5,956 bases of DNA from Microcystis sp. T1-4 (lineage in GTDB: Bacteria > Cyanobacteriota > Cyanobacteriia > Cyanobacteriales > Microcystaceae). This document shows positions 1 through 5,503 of this stretch, in pieces; position 1 is the stretch's first letter; every line of letters starts with the position of its first letter. Below the pieces are notes generated by a model. The model saw only the letters and a list, made by a program, of their open reading frames with translations. It was not told the DNA's origin and made no database searches. The stretch lies in assembly GCF_000297435.1 (NCBI RefSeq), contig NZ_CAIP01000089.1, forward strand, positions 1 to 5,956. Direction: 5' to 3'. The translations under genes were made by a program, and so were the position numbers.

Positions 1-60
1 GAACCTAGAAGAGCCTCTTTTTTTGGAGTCTGTGTCTGTATTTTATGCTACATAAGCTTT

Positions 61-523
61 TCAGCTTGCTTGTCCCCCTGTCAGAGGATTTTCTTGCGAG
101 CGAGCAATAAAGCCAAACACTTCATCCGTCGTGATAATATCTTTAAGACTTTTCCAGAATTGCTGTATATTTATATTGTTCAAATTACCTGGTTTTAACA
201 GTTCAAGCCACCACCATTGAGGAAAAAAAGAAGCTTTTACAGCGATTATACTTTTTAGAGCTTTTCCAAAACCGATTAAGTTTTTCAAAATCAGTATTTT
301 CACTGTTTTTCTTTTGACATTCTAAACTATCCATTTCCAGATCAGCAAATTCTTCCGAGCCTGTGATAACAGTTGGAAGTTGACTTTCTTGTTGTAATGC
401 TTTATTGGTATCCCAGACTTCATATTCGTTATAAGCAGCGGAGATTAGATTTGCTAATTCCATAGCCACCTTGCGATTAAAACCAGTACCTTCTGGGATT
501 TGAATTTTTTTGACAGAGACCAT
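61..523 (-). pseudogene. Broken lipase-like (class 3) gene, frameshifted and 3'-truncated
   Basis: The ATG at 523 has an excellent ribosome site, so translation of the 5' part is likely. The first 35 residues contain a VAMELANLISAAYNEYEVWD stretch that resembles the N-terminal helix of class 3 lipases. The opening frame stops at 203. A second frame, one base off, runs from about 303 to 61 and carries PQWWWLELLKPGN and then VFGFIARSQEN, which resembles the strand just before the oxyanion region of cyanobacterial lipases. The frames meet at a run of seven A (223-229); a six-base run would join them into one reading frame. After ENP (about 85) the lipase-like sequence stops, with a TGA at 61-63, so the GxSxG nucleophile elbow and the rest of the catalytic domain are absent. 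It lies 49 bp downstream of the GHL10 gene, last in the run. The lipase assignment rests on remembered family pattern and is moderate; that the gene is broken is more certain. Confidence 0.55.
68..84 (+). repeat. 17-bp sequence shared with the transposase gene (left copy, inverted)
   Basis: The plus-strand 17-mer GCTTGTCCCCCTGTCAG is the exact reverse complement of 5937-5953. It begins exactly where lipase similarity ends. In the transposase it encodes ACPPV plus flanking bases. Similarity does not extend past the 17 bases on either side. Confidence 0.8.
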
Positions 524-530
524 ACAAATA

Positions 531-537
531 ACTCCTT
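531..537 (-). promoter_or_regulatory. Ribosome binding site of the broken lipase gene
   Basis: On the minus strand the sequence AAGGAGT lies 7 bases before the ATG at 523. This is the best Shine-Dalgarno match directly in front of any start in the window. It fixes the start and suggests that the N-terminal fragment is still translated. Confidence 0.7.
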
Positions 538-572
538 AAGACAATTGTAAGTGAACAAAATTGAAACCAAGC

Positions 573-1871
573 TCATACATAAATACCCGGAGCTTGTAGA
601 GCGATCGCCATTGCATTGCTGTTGTTCGTCAAACCTTCATAAAAGAAAAAGATTTGACCCCCCAAACCTTGGCTACGGTTGTATTTAATAGATTGTACGA
701 CATCATTAGTCGTTAAGGTTGTTCGGCTGGCAGTAAAAGCAATTCCAGGTGCGATTTTTTTAAGTTGACTAGCCGTAAGCCGTGTTTTCAGGCTATCTAC
801 TTCTGTTTTATAGTTAGCAAAGCTGGTTCGATACAGTTGAGGATGCAAAAAATCTACGATCTCTTGCTTAACCCATACCTCTGAATCCTGCATCAAATTA
901 TTTAGCCCAAAAGGAAATGGTGAAGGCGACATTGAAACGATGCAAGTAGATTTTGTACTCTTAATTTTCTCAAATATACTTGCTAAGTATTTAGTCAATA
1001 TATCGGCTCGGAATTTAATCCAAATGGGGTCTTTGCCATCACTGGGAGGATTAACCCCATGTTTGGCTTTATACTTATCTTTAGTCGCTTGATCATAGCC
1101 GCCATTAAAAGGAATAGCAGGAAAGCGATCGCATCCCTGAATTCCATCCACATCGTAGGTATTAACGACTTCTAAAATTAAATCCAGCATAAATTGTTGA
1201 ACCTCTGGATTTAAGGCATTCATCCAAGTTAATCCGCCATGTTGAACTTTATTGCCTGAACTATCTAAAGCTGACCAGTTAGGCTTAGTCTCCAAAATAT
1301 GACCGCCATCAGCATCGGGTGAAGCCGCGAATCCATATTCAAACCAAGGAAAAACCATCATTCCCCGACTTTTGCCCTGTTTAACAATCTCCCTTAAAGG
1401 ATCAAAACCTACATAACCAGGGTCTTGATTAGGGAAACCATTCTTCGTCATTACAGTACTTGGAAAAGCGGTAAATCCTCGATTCCAAACCGCAGGACAA
1501 ACAGTATTAAAGCCATTACGTTGCAAAAAATTGAGAGCGTTACTAATGGTTGCCGGAGAAGTTAAAACAGAACTGTGAGTACGGTCAACAATCCAAACTC
1601 CTCGTACTTCTGTTGTGATTGATGGTGGTGGTGGCGGCGGTGTAACAGGAGCGACCCAAGCGGCGGCGATAAATCCAGTGTCAGTTCCAACTGTAACCTG
1701 ATGCCAATCATTACGAGTCCCCCCCCCAAAAGTATAATTACTACCGGCAACGGTTTTGATAATCTCAACCAAAGTTCCTGTCGGTAGTGACTTAATAATG
1801 TTACTATCCGTGCTGGAATTGGGTTGACTTCTTAAGTTGAGAGAACTTGCCGTAATTTTGCCTTGAGCCAT
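573..1871 (-). CDS. N-terminal SH3b domain plus GHL10/DUF187 glycoside-hydrolase-like protein
   Basis: A 432-residue protein. Residues 1-76 form an SH3b domain starting MAQGKITASSLNLRSQPN, expected to bind the cell wall. A proline linker (TPPPPPPS, 77-84) leads to a TIM-barrel domain of the GHL10/DUF187 family. Visible family motifs are EVRGVWIVDRTHS (88-100), GMMVFPWFEYGF (170-181), the NPEVQQF segment (221-227), DVDGIQGCDRF (240-250) and HPQLYR (343-348). The family is thought to act on glycans, often cell-surface or peptidoglycan-associated; the exact substrate is not known to me. No signal peptide or membrane segment is present, which is odd for such an enzyme. An AAGGTT ribosome site 6-7 bases upstream supports the ATG at 1871. 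The SH3b part contains a run of nine G (sense strand), a potential slippage site. It lies 86 bp after the amidase-like gene and 49 bp before the lipase remnant. Confidence 0.85.
   Translation of the reverse strand: MAQGKITASSLNLRSQPNSSTDSNIIKSLPTGTLVEIIKTVAGSNYTFGGGTRNDWHQVTVGTDTGFIAAAWVAPVTPPPPPPSITTEVRGVWIVDRTHSSVLTSPATISNALNFLQRNGFNTVCPAVWNRGFTAFPSTVMTKNGFPNQDPGYVGFDPLREIVKQGKSRGMMVFPWFEYGFAASPDADGGHILETKPNWSALDSSGNKVQHGGLTWMNALNPEVQQFMLDLILEVVNTYDVDGIQGCDRFPAIPFNGGYDQATKDKYKAKHGVNPPSDGKDPIWIKFRADILTKYLASIFEKIKSTKSTCIVSMSPSPFPFGLNNLMQDSEVWVKQEIVDFLHPQLYRTSFANYKTEVDSLKTRLTASQLKKIAPGIAFTASRTTLTTNDVVQSIKYNRSQGLGGQIFFFYEGLTNNSNAMAIALQAPGIYV
601..608. repeat. HIP1 octamer GCGATCGC
   Basis: A perfect GCGATCGC palindrome in the 3' end of the GHL10 gene. 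HIP1 is strongly over-represented in many cyanobacterial genomes and supports the host assignment. Confidence 0.85.
1125..1132. repeat. HIP1 octamer GCGATCGC
   Basis: The second perfect HIP1 palindrome, inside the GHL10 coding region at the CDRF motif. Its presence within the cargo gene suggests that the gene has resided in a cyanobacterial genome long enough to acquire it. Confidence 0.85.
1719..1727 (-). repeat. Nine-base homopolymer (G9 on the coding strand)
   Basis: Nine consecutive C on the plus strand read as GGG GGG GGG in the GHL10 gene, encoding the three glycines of FGGGTRND (residues 48-55) in an SH3b loop. The tract is in frame here. It is the longest G/C homopolymer I found in the window. 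The paralogous loops in the two neighbouring genes use mixed codons and shorter runs. A one-base change would stop translation in the N-terminal domain. Confidence 0.8.
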
Positions 1872-1877
1872 GATTGT

Positions 1878-1883
1878 AACCTT
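1878..1883 (-). promoter_or_regulatory. Ribosome binding site of the GHL10 gene
   Basis: The minus-strand AAGGTT lies 6 bases before the ATG at 1871. It is a moderate Shine-Dalgarno match. It agrees with the start placed exactly at the conserved MAQGK N-terminus shared with the paralogues. Confidence 0.5.
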
Positions 1884-1918
1884 AAAAGAAATTAGACAAT
1901 ATAGAGAGAGCGAATTTT

Positions 1919-1945
1919 ATCCTCCTTATTCAAAACAAGAGGGAT
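1919..1945 (-). other. Imperfect hairpin holding an unused strong Shine-Dalgarno sequence
   Basis: In the 86-bp gap before the GHL10 gene the minus strand can form a stem of nine positions (ATCCCTCTT against AAGGAGGAT, with one C-A mismatch and one G-T wobble) around a 9-base loop. The 3' arm is AAGGAGGAT, a near-perfect anti-16S match, yet no ATG, GTG or TTG follows at a normal distance. No U-tract follows, so an intrinsic terminator is unlikely. It could be an RNA-processing or translation-standby element, or the remains of a lost start. Confidence 0.35.
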
Positions 1946-1957
1946 ATTTGAAAAAGA

Positions 1958-2743
1958 TTAACCCTTAAAAGTAAAAAACTTAGTGGAGCTTAAAGCACTA
2001 CCGAAGCCATCACTTAAGGCTAAATTATTGCTACTAACACGACCTGCTTGAGCAATTCTGACACTAGCAGAGCTATCAGGGCGAACAATAGCAATATGAC
2101 CTTGACGACTACCGCGCACTCCAGGAAAAGAAGCAACCACAACTTTATCACCCTGGGCAATGCTGATAGCCGCACTTTGGGCGGAGGCTTTATCGGCGGT
2201 ATCAGAGCTAACTAATTTCCATTTTCCCAATGAACTTGCATTTTGATTTTGAAAAAAAATAAACAGAGCTTCCGCCGAAAAGGGTTTAAAAGGAGTGTTA
2301 TTACCATAAACGGGATGGGGTTCTACATAGGAGCCAGCACTAGAATCTAAACGAGGAAGATCAATCCCTAATTGATCCAAAACATCGGCGGCAAACCAAT
2401 TACAAAAAGTTTCAGCCCTGCCATCTCCAGTAATATCTTTTGCTCGGTAATAGATGTGACCAGCATTAACTTTGAAAATTGCGTCAAGAACATTGCTAGT
2501 CCCGTCTGGATTCCCCGTATCAATAATAAATGCTGCGGCTAAAAAACCTTCTTGTCCAGCAACTTTTACTTTGTGCCATTGATTTGAGGTTCCCCCCGCC
2601 GGTAAACTGTAACTTCCGCCGGTTATGGTATCTAAAATTTCGGCGAGAGTTCCCGTAGGAAAAGCAGATAAAATAGTGCTTGAAGTATTGGGAGATGTGC
2701 GTAAATTAAGGGTACTTGCGGTAATTTGTCCAGTACGAGCCAT
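1958..2743 (-). CDS. N-terminal SH3b domain plus Cys/His papain-like amidase-like protein
   Basis: A 261-residue protein. The frame is open 22 codons further upstream to a TTG, but the ATG at 2743 is preferred: it has a good ribosome site, gives the same MA..G..TAS..LNLR N-terminus as its neighbours, and avoids overlap with the preceding gene. Residues 1-77 are an SH3b domain. The rest contains DITGDGRAETFCNWFAADVL (103-122), with candidate nucleophile Cys114 at the start of a helix, and GHIAIVRP (215-222), with candidate His216. This Cys-helix then GH-[IV]-A-I-V order is that of CHAP/NlpC-type peptidoglycan amidases and endopeptidases, which cut peptide stems or cross-links. The third catalytic residue is not obvious; Gln232 or an Asn near 240 are options. 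No signal peptide is visible. The family call is by motif only; a phage-endolysin-like origin is possible. Confidence 0.65.
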   Translation of the reverse strand: MARTGQITASTLNLRTSPNTSSTILSAFPTGTLAEILDTITGGSYSLPAGGTSNQWHKVKVAGQEGFLAAAFIIDTGNPDGTSNVLDAIFKVNAGHIYYRAKDITGDGRAETFCNWFAADVLDQLGIDLPRLDSSAGSYVEPHPVYGNNTPFKPFSAEALFIFFQNQNASSLGKWKLVSSDTADKASAQSAAISIAQGDKVVVASFPGVRGSRQGHIAIVRPDSSASVRIAQAGRVSSNNLALSDGFGSALSSTKFFTFKG

Positions 2744-2749
2744 TGGTTT

Positions 2750-2756
2750 ACTCCTG
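2750..2756 (-). promoter_or_regulatory. Ribosome binding site that decides the amidase-like start
   Basis: The minus-strand CAGGAGT lies about 7 bases before the ATG at 2743. It favours that ATG over the upstream in-frame TTG at 2809, which would overlap the end of the DUF1906 gene. Confidence 0.6.
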
Positions 2757-2793
2757 AATTGAATCAATGAAAAATTGAGGGATTGAAAAAAAA

Positions 2794-3693
2794 CTAGCGG
2801 CTTAGCCAAATCACTTGACCACCGAGGCTGTCTGTTTGGGTCTCGTCGTAATCAATGTGAATACCATGCCTTAGTTCACCCATCGGAGGATTAGGGATGG
2901 TTTGAATTAGCTGATAACCCCGCCCTGGAATACTTGGAACTGTACTTCCTGATTTCCAGTAATGTTGAAACTTTAAATTAGCTAGTTGAGTTCCTGTGAG
3001 AATTGCATTTGCACCAACATAAATACCAGGAACATAACCTTTGGCCGCAACTTCATTAAACCAATTATTGCAATAGGCAATAACATTACTTGCAGAAGTC
3101 CCTGACTTCACGCCCTCTAAATCTAACCAAACATTAATTCCTGCCGGAAAACCGACGGAAACTGCATTATTAGCAGCATTTTGACCTGTCGTCGTTCCTA
3201 AAGAACCTGTCGGAATCCAACCTGATGTGCGGACTCGCTGAACGGGACTAAGAGCTAATCCTGATGCTAAAATGTCTTCCGCTTCTTGACGGCTTAAATC
3301 AACATTTGTTTGTTGTGTTCCTAAAGAAAGATAGCGCAAACAATAACGAAAATTTTTAGGGTCATTGGCAAATTTACTAATTAATGTCGGATTTAACTTG
3401 CTTGCACAATCAAAACCAATTAATCCGGGGGGAGCCAATTCAATATTGCCTTGTAAGGTTCCGGGGGGAGCCAAAGGTTGAATAAAGGCTGCGGCTACAA
3501 AACCTGTTTGGCCATCGACACGAACATTATGCCATTGATTGGAAGTTCCACTACTTCCGGGGTAATTGCCTCCTGTAACGGTGCTAAGAATATCAACAAC
3601 CTTTCCTGTCGGTAAACTTGCTAAAGTGCTACTTGCTGTGTTAGGAGCCGTGCGTAAATTTAAAGTGCTGGCTGTAACTTTTCCCTGTGCCAT
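2794..3693 (-). CDS. N-terminal SH3b domain plus DUF1906 (Rv2525c-like) glycoside-hydrolase-like protein
   Basis: A 299-residue protein starting MAQGKVTASTLNLRTAPN. An in-frame TTG nine codons upstream is rejected because the ATG at 3693 has its own ribosome site and matches the paralogue N-termini. Residues 1-74 are an SH3b domain. A linker with LAPPG twice (74-90) follows, then a DUF1906 domain of TIM-barrel type related to GH25 lysozymes. Motifs seen are GLIGFDCASKL (90-100), FRYCLRYL (115-122), INVWLDLEG (186-194), with Asp191 and Glu193 as candidate acidic catalytic residues, GYVPGIYVG (219-227), and IDYDETQTDSLGG (280-292). In the family such proteins are usually exported and suspected of acting on peptidoglycan, but activity is poorly established. 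No signal peptide is visible here. It lies 41 bp after the lysozyme-like gene and 50 bp before the amidase-like gene. Confidence 0.8.
   Translation of the reverse strand: MAQGKVTASTLNLRTAPNTASSTLASLPTGKVVDILSTVTGGNYPGSSGTSNQWHNVRVDGQTGFVAAAFIQPLAPPGTLQGNIELAPPGLIGFDCASKLNPTLISKFANDPKNFRYCLRYLSLGTQQTNVDLSRQEAEDILASGLALSPVQRVRTSGWIPTGSLGTTTGQNAANNAVSVGFPAGINVWLDLEGVKSGTSASNVIAYCNNWFNEVAAKGYVPGIYVGANAILTGTQLANLKFQHYWKSGSTVPSIPGRGYQLIQTIPNPPMGELRHGIHIDYDETQTDSLGGQVIWLSR
3424..3474 (-). repeat. Two 15-bp direct repeats in the DUF1906 protein linker
   Basis: The 15-mer TCCGGGGGGAGCCAA occurs at 3424-3438 and again at 3460-3474, 36 bp (12 codons) apart and in frame. It encodes the two LAPPG segments bounding the linker between SH3b and the catalytic-like domain. 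This suggests that the linker grew by a small tandem duplication. Each copy contains a run of six G/C. Confidence 0.8.
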
Positions 3694-3703
3694 AGGACTA
3701 ATT

Positions 3704-3708
3704 TCCTT
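3704..3708 (-). promoter_or_regulatory. Ribosome binding site that decides the DUF1906 protein start
   Basis: The minus-strand AAGGA (within TTAAGGAAAT) lies about 10 bases before the ATG at 3693. It sits between that ATG and the upstream TTG at 3720, so it can serve only the ATG. Confidence 0.55.
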
Positions 3709-3734
3709 AAAAATCAACAAAGTTAAAAAAGTAA

Positions 3735-4607
3735 CTAAACTGGAGCCAAATAACTAGCAAAAGCAAAGCCATCAATAACTCCATCGCCTTGCAAATCTAC
3801 TTCAACCCATTCGCCCTGTCTTTTGCCAACAAAAACGAGACGACCAAGGGGAAGTAACTCAATGGTATCAAAATTAGTGCCAGGCCCAGAGCGGAGTCTT
3901 AAACCCGATCGAGCATTAACTCGGTATTGTTGAGTATTGGTGGAGCTACCTTTGGCTAATTGCAAATACTCCCAGATATACTCACCGTAATACTTGCCAC
4001 TGCTATCTTTATGGCCTTGTTTAAAGCCTCGGCTAAAATCAACACTTCCCCTGTTATAAGCAATAGCTACATAGACCATTTCTTTATCAGTCAAGCTGGT
4101 TTTATCCTTGCCATAAGTGCTGATTAATTTTGAGTTTAATTCCTCAACACATCGGGCTAAACATTGATCAAATTCGTACCACTGTTTTTCTAAAAAATAA
4201 TCTGGATTGGTTAAGAAAAATTGTAGGTCATATTGAAAGATGCCGAAGCCTCGACAAAATCTATCTGGGTTTCTGGCGGCAACTTTGAAGTCATGATTGT
4301 ACAAGGCAATATCTTCAAGTGCTTGACGAGCAACTTGAAACATCTCTTTGCCTTTCGGTTTTGCTTCCAGTGCCGCTCTATCAACTGGAAAGGCGGTTCT
4401 ATCAGGCGCACCGATTGTGTCTCCAACACAAAGCTCTAGGGTTCTTGCTACACTTTCTCTTTTGTAAATATTACGCCAGAGATAGCCAGTTTCTTGTAAG
4501 GCGATCGCCACTAATAGTTCAAGGCGGAAAGGTGTATTATCAATAGCGGCGATGATATCTGATTGAAATTGGTCTTTAAACCAAACAATGTCGTCTTGAA
4601 TACTCAT
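3735..4607 (-). CDS. Lysozyme/SLT-like protein with C-terminal SH3b domain
   Basis: A 290-residue protein. The N-terminal part (about 1-220) resembles a lysozyme-fold muramidase or lytic transglycosylase: LLVAIALQETGYLW (31-44) offers Glu39 as the catalytic acid, GFGIFQYD (120-127) resembles the G-x-x-Q substrate motif, and AIAYNRG (181-187) resembles the AYN-x-G motif of SLT domains. Such enzymes cleave the MurNAc-GlcNAc bond of peptidoglycan. Residues 227-290 are an SH3b domain of a second subtype (VNARSGLRLRSGPGTNFD), ending with a GDGVIDG loop and SYLAPV. No signal peptide or membrane helix is visible. The ATG at 4607 has no clear Shine-Dalgarno sequence, as is common in cyanobacteria. 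It is 113 bp downstream of the M15-like gene, the largest gap inside the run, so a separate promoter there cannot be excluded. The order of motifs is convincing; the exact enzyme class is not. Confidence 0.7.
   Translation of the reverse strand: MSIQDDIVWFKDQFQSDIIAAIDNTPFRLELLVAIALQETGYLWRNIYKRESVARTLELCVGDTIGAPDRTAFPVDRAALEAKPKGKEMFQVARQALEDIALYNHDFKVAARNPDRFCRGFGIFQYDLQFFLTNPDYFLEKQWYEFDQCLARCVEELNSKLISTYGKDKTSLTDKEMVYVAIAYNRGSVDFSRGFKQGHKDSSGKYYGEYIWEYLQLAKGSSTNTQQYRVNARSGLRLRSGPGTNFDTIELLPLGRLVFVGKRQGEWVEVDLQGDGVIDGFAFASYLAPV
4501..4508. repeat. HIP1 octamer GCGATCGC
   Basis: The third perfect HIP1 palindrome, inside the lysozyme-like gene just downstream of the codon for candidate catalytic Glu39's helix start. 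It supports a cyanobacterial host. Confidence 0.85.
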
Positions 4608-4720
4608 AGCAAAAATGGACTAAAGGCTGGTAAAATTTACAGTTATAGTTGACAAGAATTTGTATTACCTAAAATGGCAATAGTGGCGAAAACTAGCTTT
4701 CACTACTTAGATAACATTAC

Positions 4721-5503
4721 TTACTCCTCTGTGAAACCTTGTGGATTATCCGCAGCACAACCTTCTTCCTCTTCTTCAATGTTTGCCTGATCTGAAAAAG
4801 CCATCACTCGCAGTGATCCCTCTTGCACTGGTTTTAAAAATGTTCTGAATACATAGCCATCGATAACGCCATCGCCCTCAAGATCAACTTGAGCCCATTC
4901 TTGATCTGCTCCATCAAATCCTTGTATCGTAAGGATAGTCCCTAAGGAAAGTGTTCTAATAATTTTAAAGCTTTGGCTAGGGCCAGATCTGAGATTTAGC
5001 CCACTACGTGCGTTAACTGAAAACAGAGATGAACCATTTTGAGGGTTTGGGAAGGAAAGTGGGTTATTCCAACCTTTTGTAGCAGCATTTTCTAGCCAAC
5101 TGGGAGCCGCTCCTCTGCCAGCATTTCCTCCCCAAGTAGCACGGCTCCCAAAGCCAACATGAATTCTTGTTGGCCCCATATAACCAACATCTCCACCGAT
5201 TCCAGTAGCACCAAAACTTGCCGCAGCTTCAACAAATGCCTCAAATAAAGGCAAATCATTTGAATCAGTAAATTTAAGAACACGACCATCTTTTATCAGG
5301 TCTAAGTCAGCAGCATTGCCTAAGTCATGTCGAGTACTCCCTACCCGCTTACTACAAGTACCGATTGCACATTGACCACCTGACTCAACTCTAACCTCGT
5401 CAATTCCAGCCACAGAGGCAGCAAATGATAATATTTGCTTGAGGCGTGAAGCAATTGGCAAATCTCTTGTTTTGCCTGCGGTATTTTCAACTACACGAAC
5501 CAT
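4721..5503 (-). CDS. M15-like zinc peptidase with C-terminal SH3b domain
   Basis: A 260-residue protein, first gene of the run. Residues about 15-120 look like a peptidase M15 (D-Ala-D-Ala carboxypeptidase / endolysin) fold: GSTRHDLGNAADLDL (55-69) matches the S-x-H-x-x-G-x-A-x-D-L zinc motif with His59 and Asp66, and RIHVGFG (113-119) supplies His115 as third ligand. Such enzymes cut peptide stems or cross-links of peptidoglycan. Cys45 and Cys50 sit just before the zinc motif. Residues 161-226 are an SH3b domain (VNARSGLNLRSGPSQSFK) with a GDGVIDG loop, closely related to that of the next gene. A 34-residue tail follows, holding five consecutive Glu (243-247) and ending in FTEE; the other four proteins lack such a tail. 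No signal peptide is visible. The ATG at 5503 has only a distant AAAGGA about 13 bases upstream. Confidence 0.8.
   Translation of the reverse strand: MVRVVENTAGKTRDLPIASRLKQILSFAASVAGIDEVRVESGGQCAIGTCSKRVGSTRHDLGNAADLDLIKDGRVLKFTDSNDLPLFEAFVEAAASFGATGIGGDVGYMGPTRIHVGFGSRATWGGNAGRGAAPSWLENAATKGWNNPLSFPNPQNGSSLFSVNARSGLNLRSGPSQSFKIIRTLSLGTILTIQGFDGADQEWAQVDLEGDGVIDGYVFRTFLKPVQEGSLRVMAFSDQANIEEEEEGCAADNPQGFTEE

Noticed and set aside
10..35. Intrinsic terminator at the left edge
   Set aside because: GAGCCTC and GGAGTC do not pair into a continuous stem, and the T-run sits in the would-be loop.
61..303. Independent 80-residue minus-strand gene
   Set aside because: It has no separate ribosome site, starts inside the lipase 5' fragment and looks like that gene's continuation in a shifted frame.
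1562..1768. Short minus-strand frame with a His-rich stretch
   Set aside because: The His and Arg run is a frame-shifted reading of the GHL10 protein's proline linker.
2744..2809. Upstream TTG start for the amidase-like gene
   Set aside because: It would overlap the preceding gene and has no ribosome site, while the ATG at 2743 has one and matches the paralogues.
573..3693. Diversity-generating retroelement target set
   Set aside because: The paralogous SH3b regions differ by ordinary substitutions; no template repeat, reverse transcriptase or adenine-biased variation is visible.
3566..3757. Small plus-strand reading frame
   Set aside because: It is antisense to the SH3b part of the DUF1906 gene, with no family resemblance; a shadow of a well-supported gene.
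4233..4546. Two overlapping plus-strand frames and one extra minus-strand frame
   Set aside because: All lie within the lysozyme-like gene, whose frame carries the recognisable catalytic motifs and SH3b domain.
4608..4720. Second promoter in the largest internal gap
   Set aside because: TTGTCA and TATAAC-like hexamers occur on the minus strand but never as a pair with 15-19 base spacing.
5092..5289. Short minus-strand frame inside the M15-like gene
   Set aside because: It covers the zinc-motif region in the wrong frame and its sequence is low-complexity hydrophobic.
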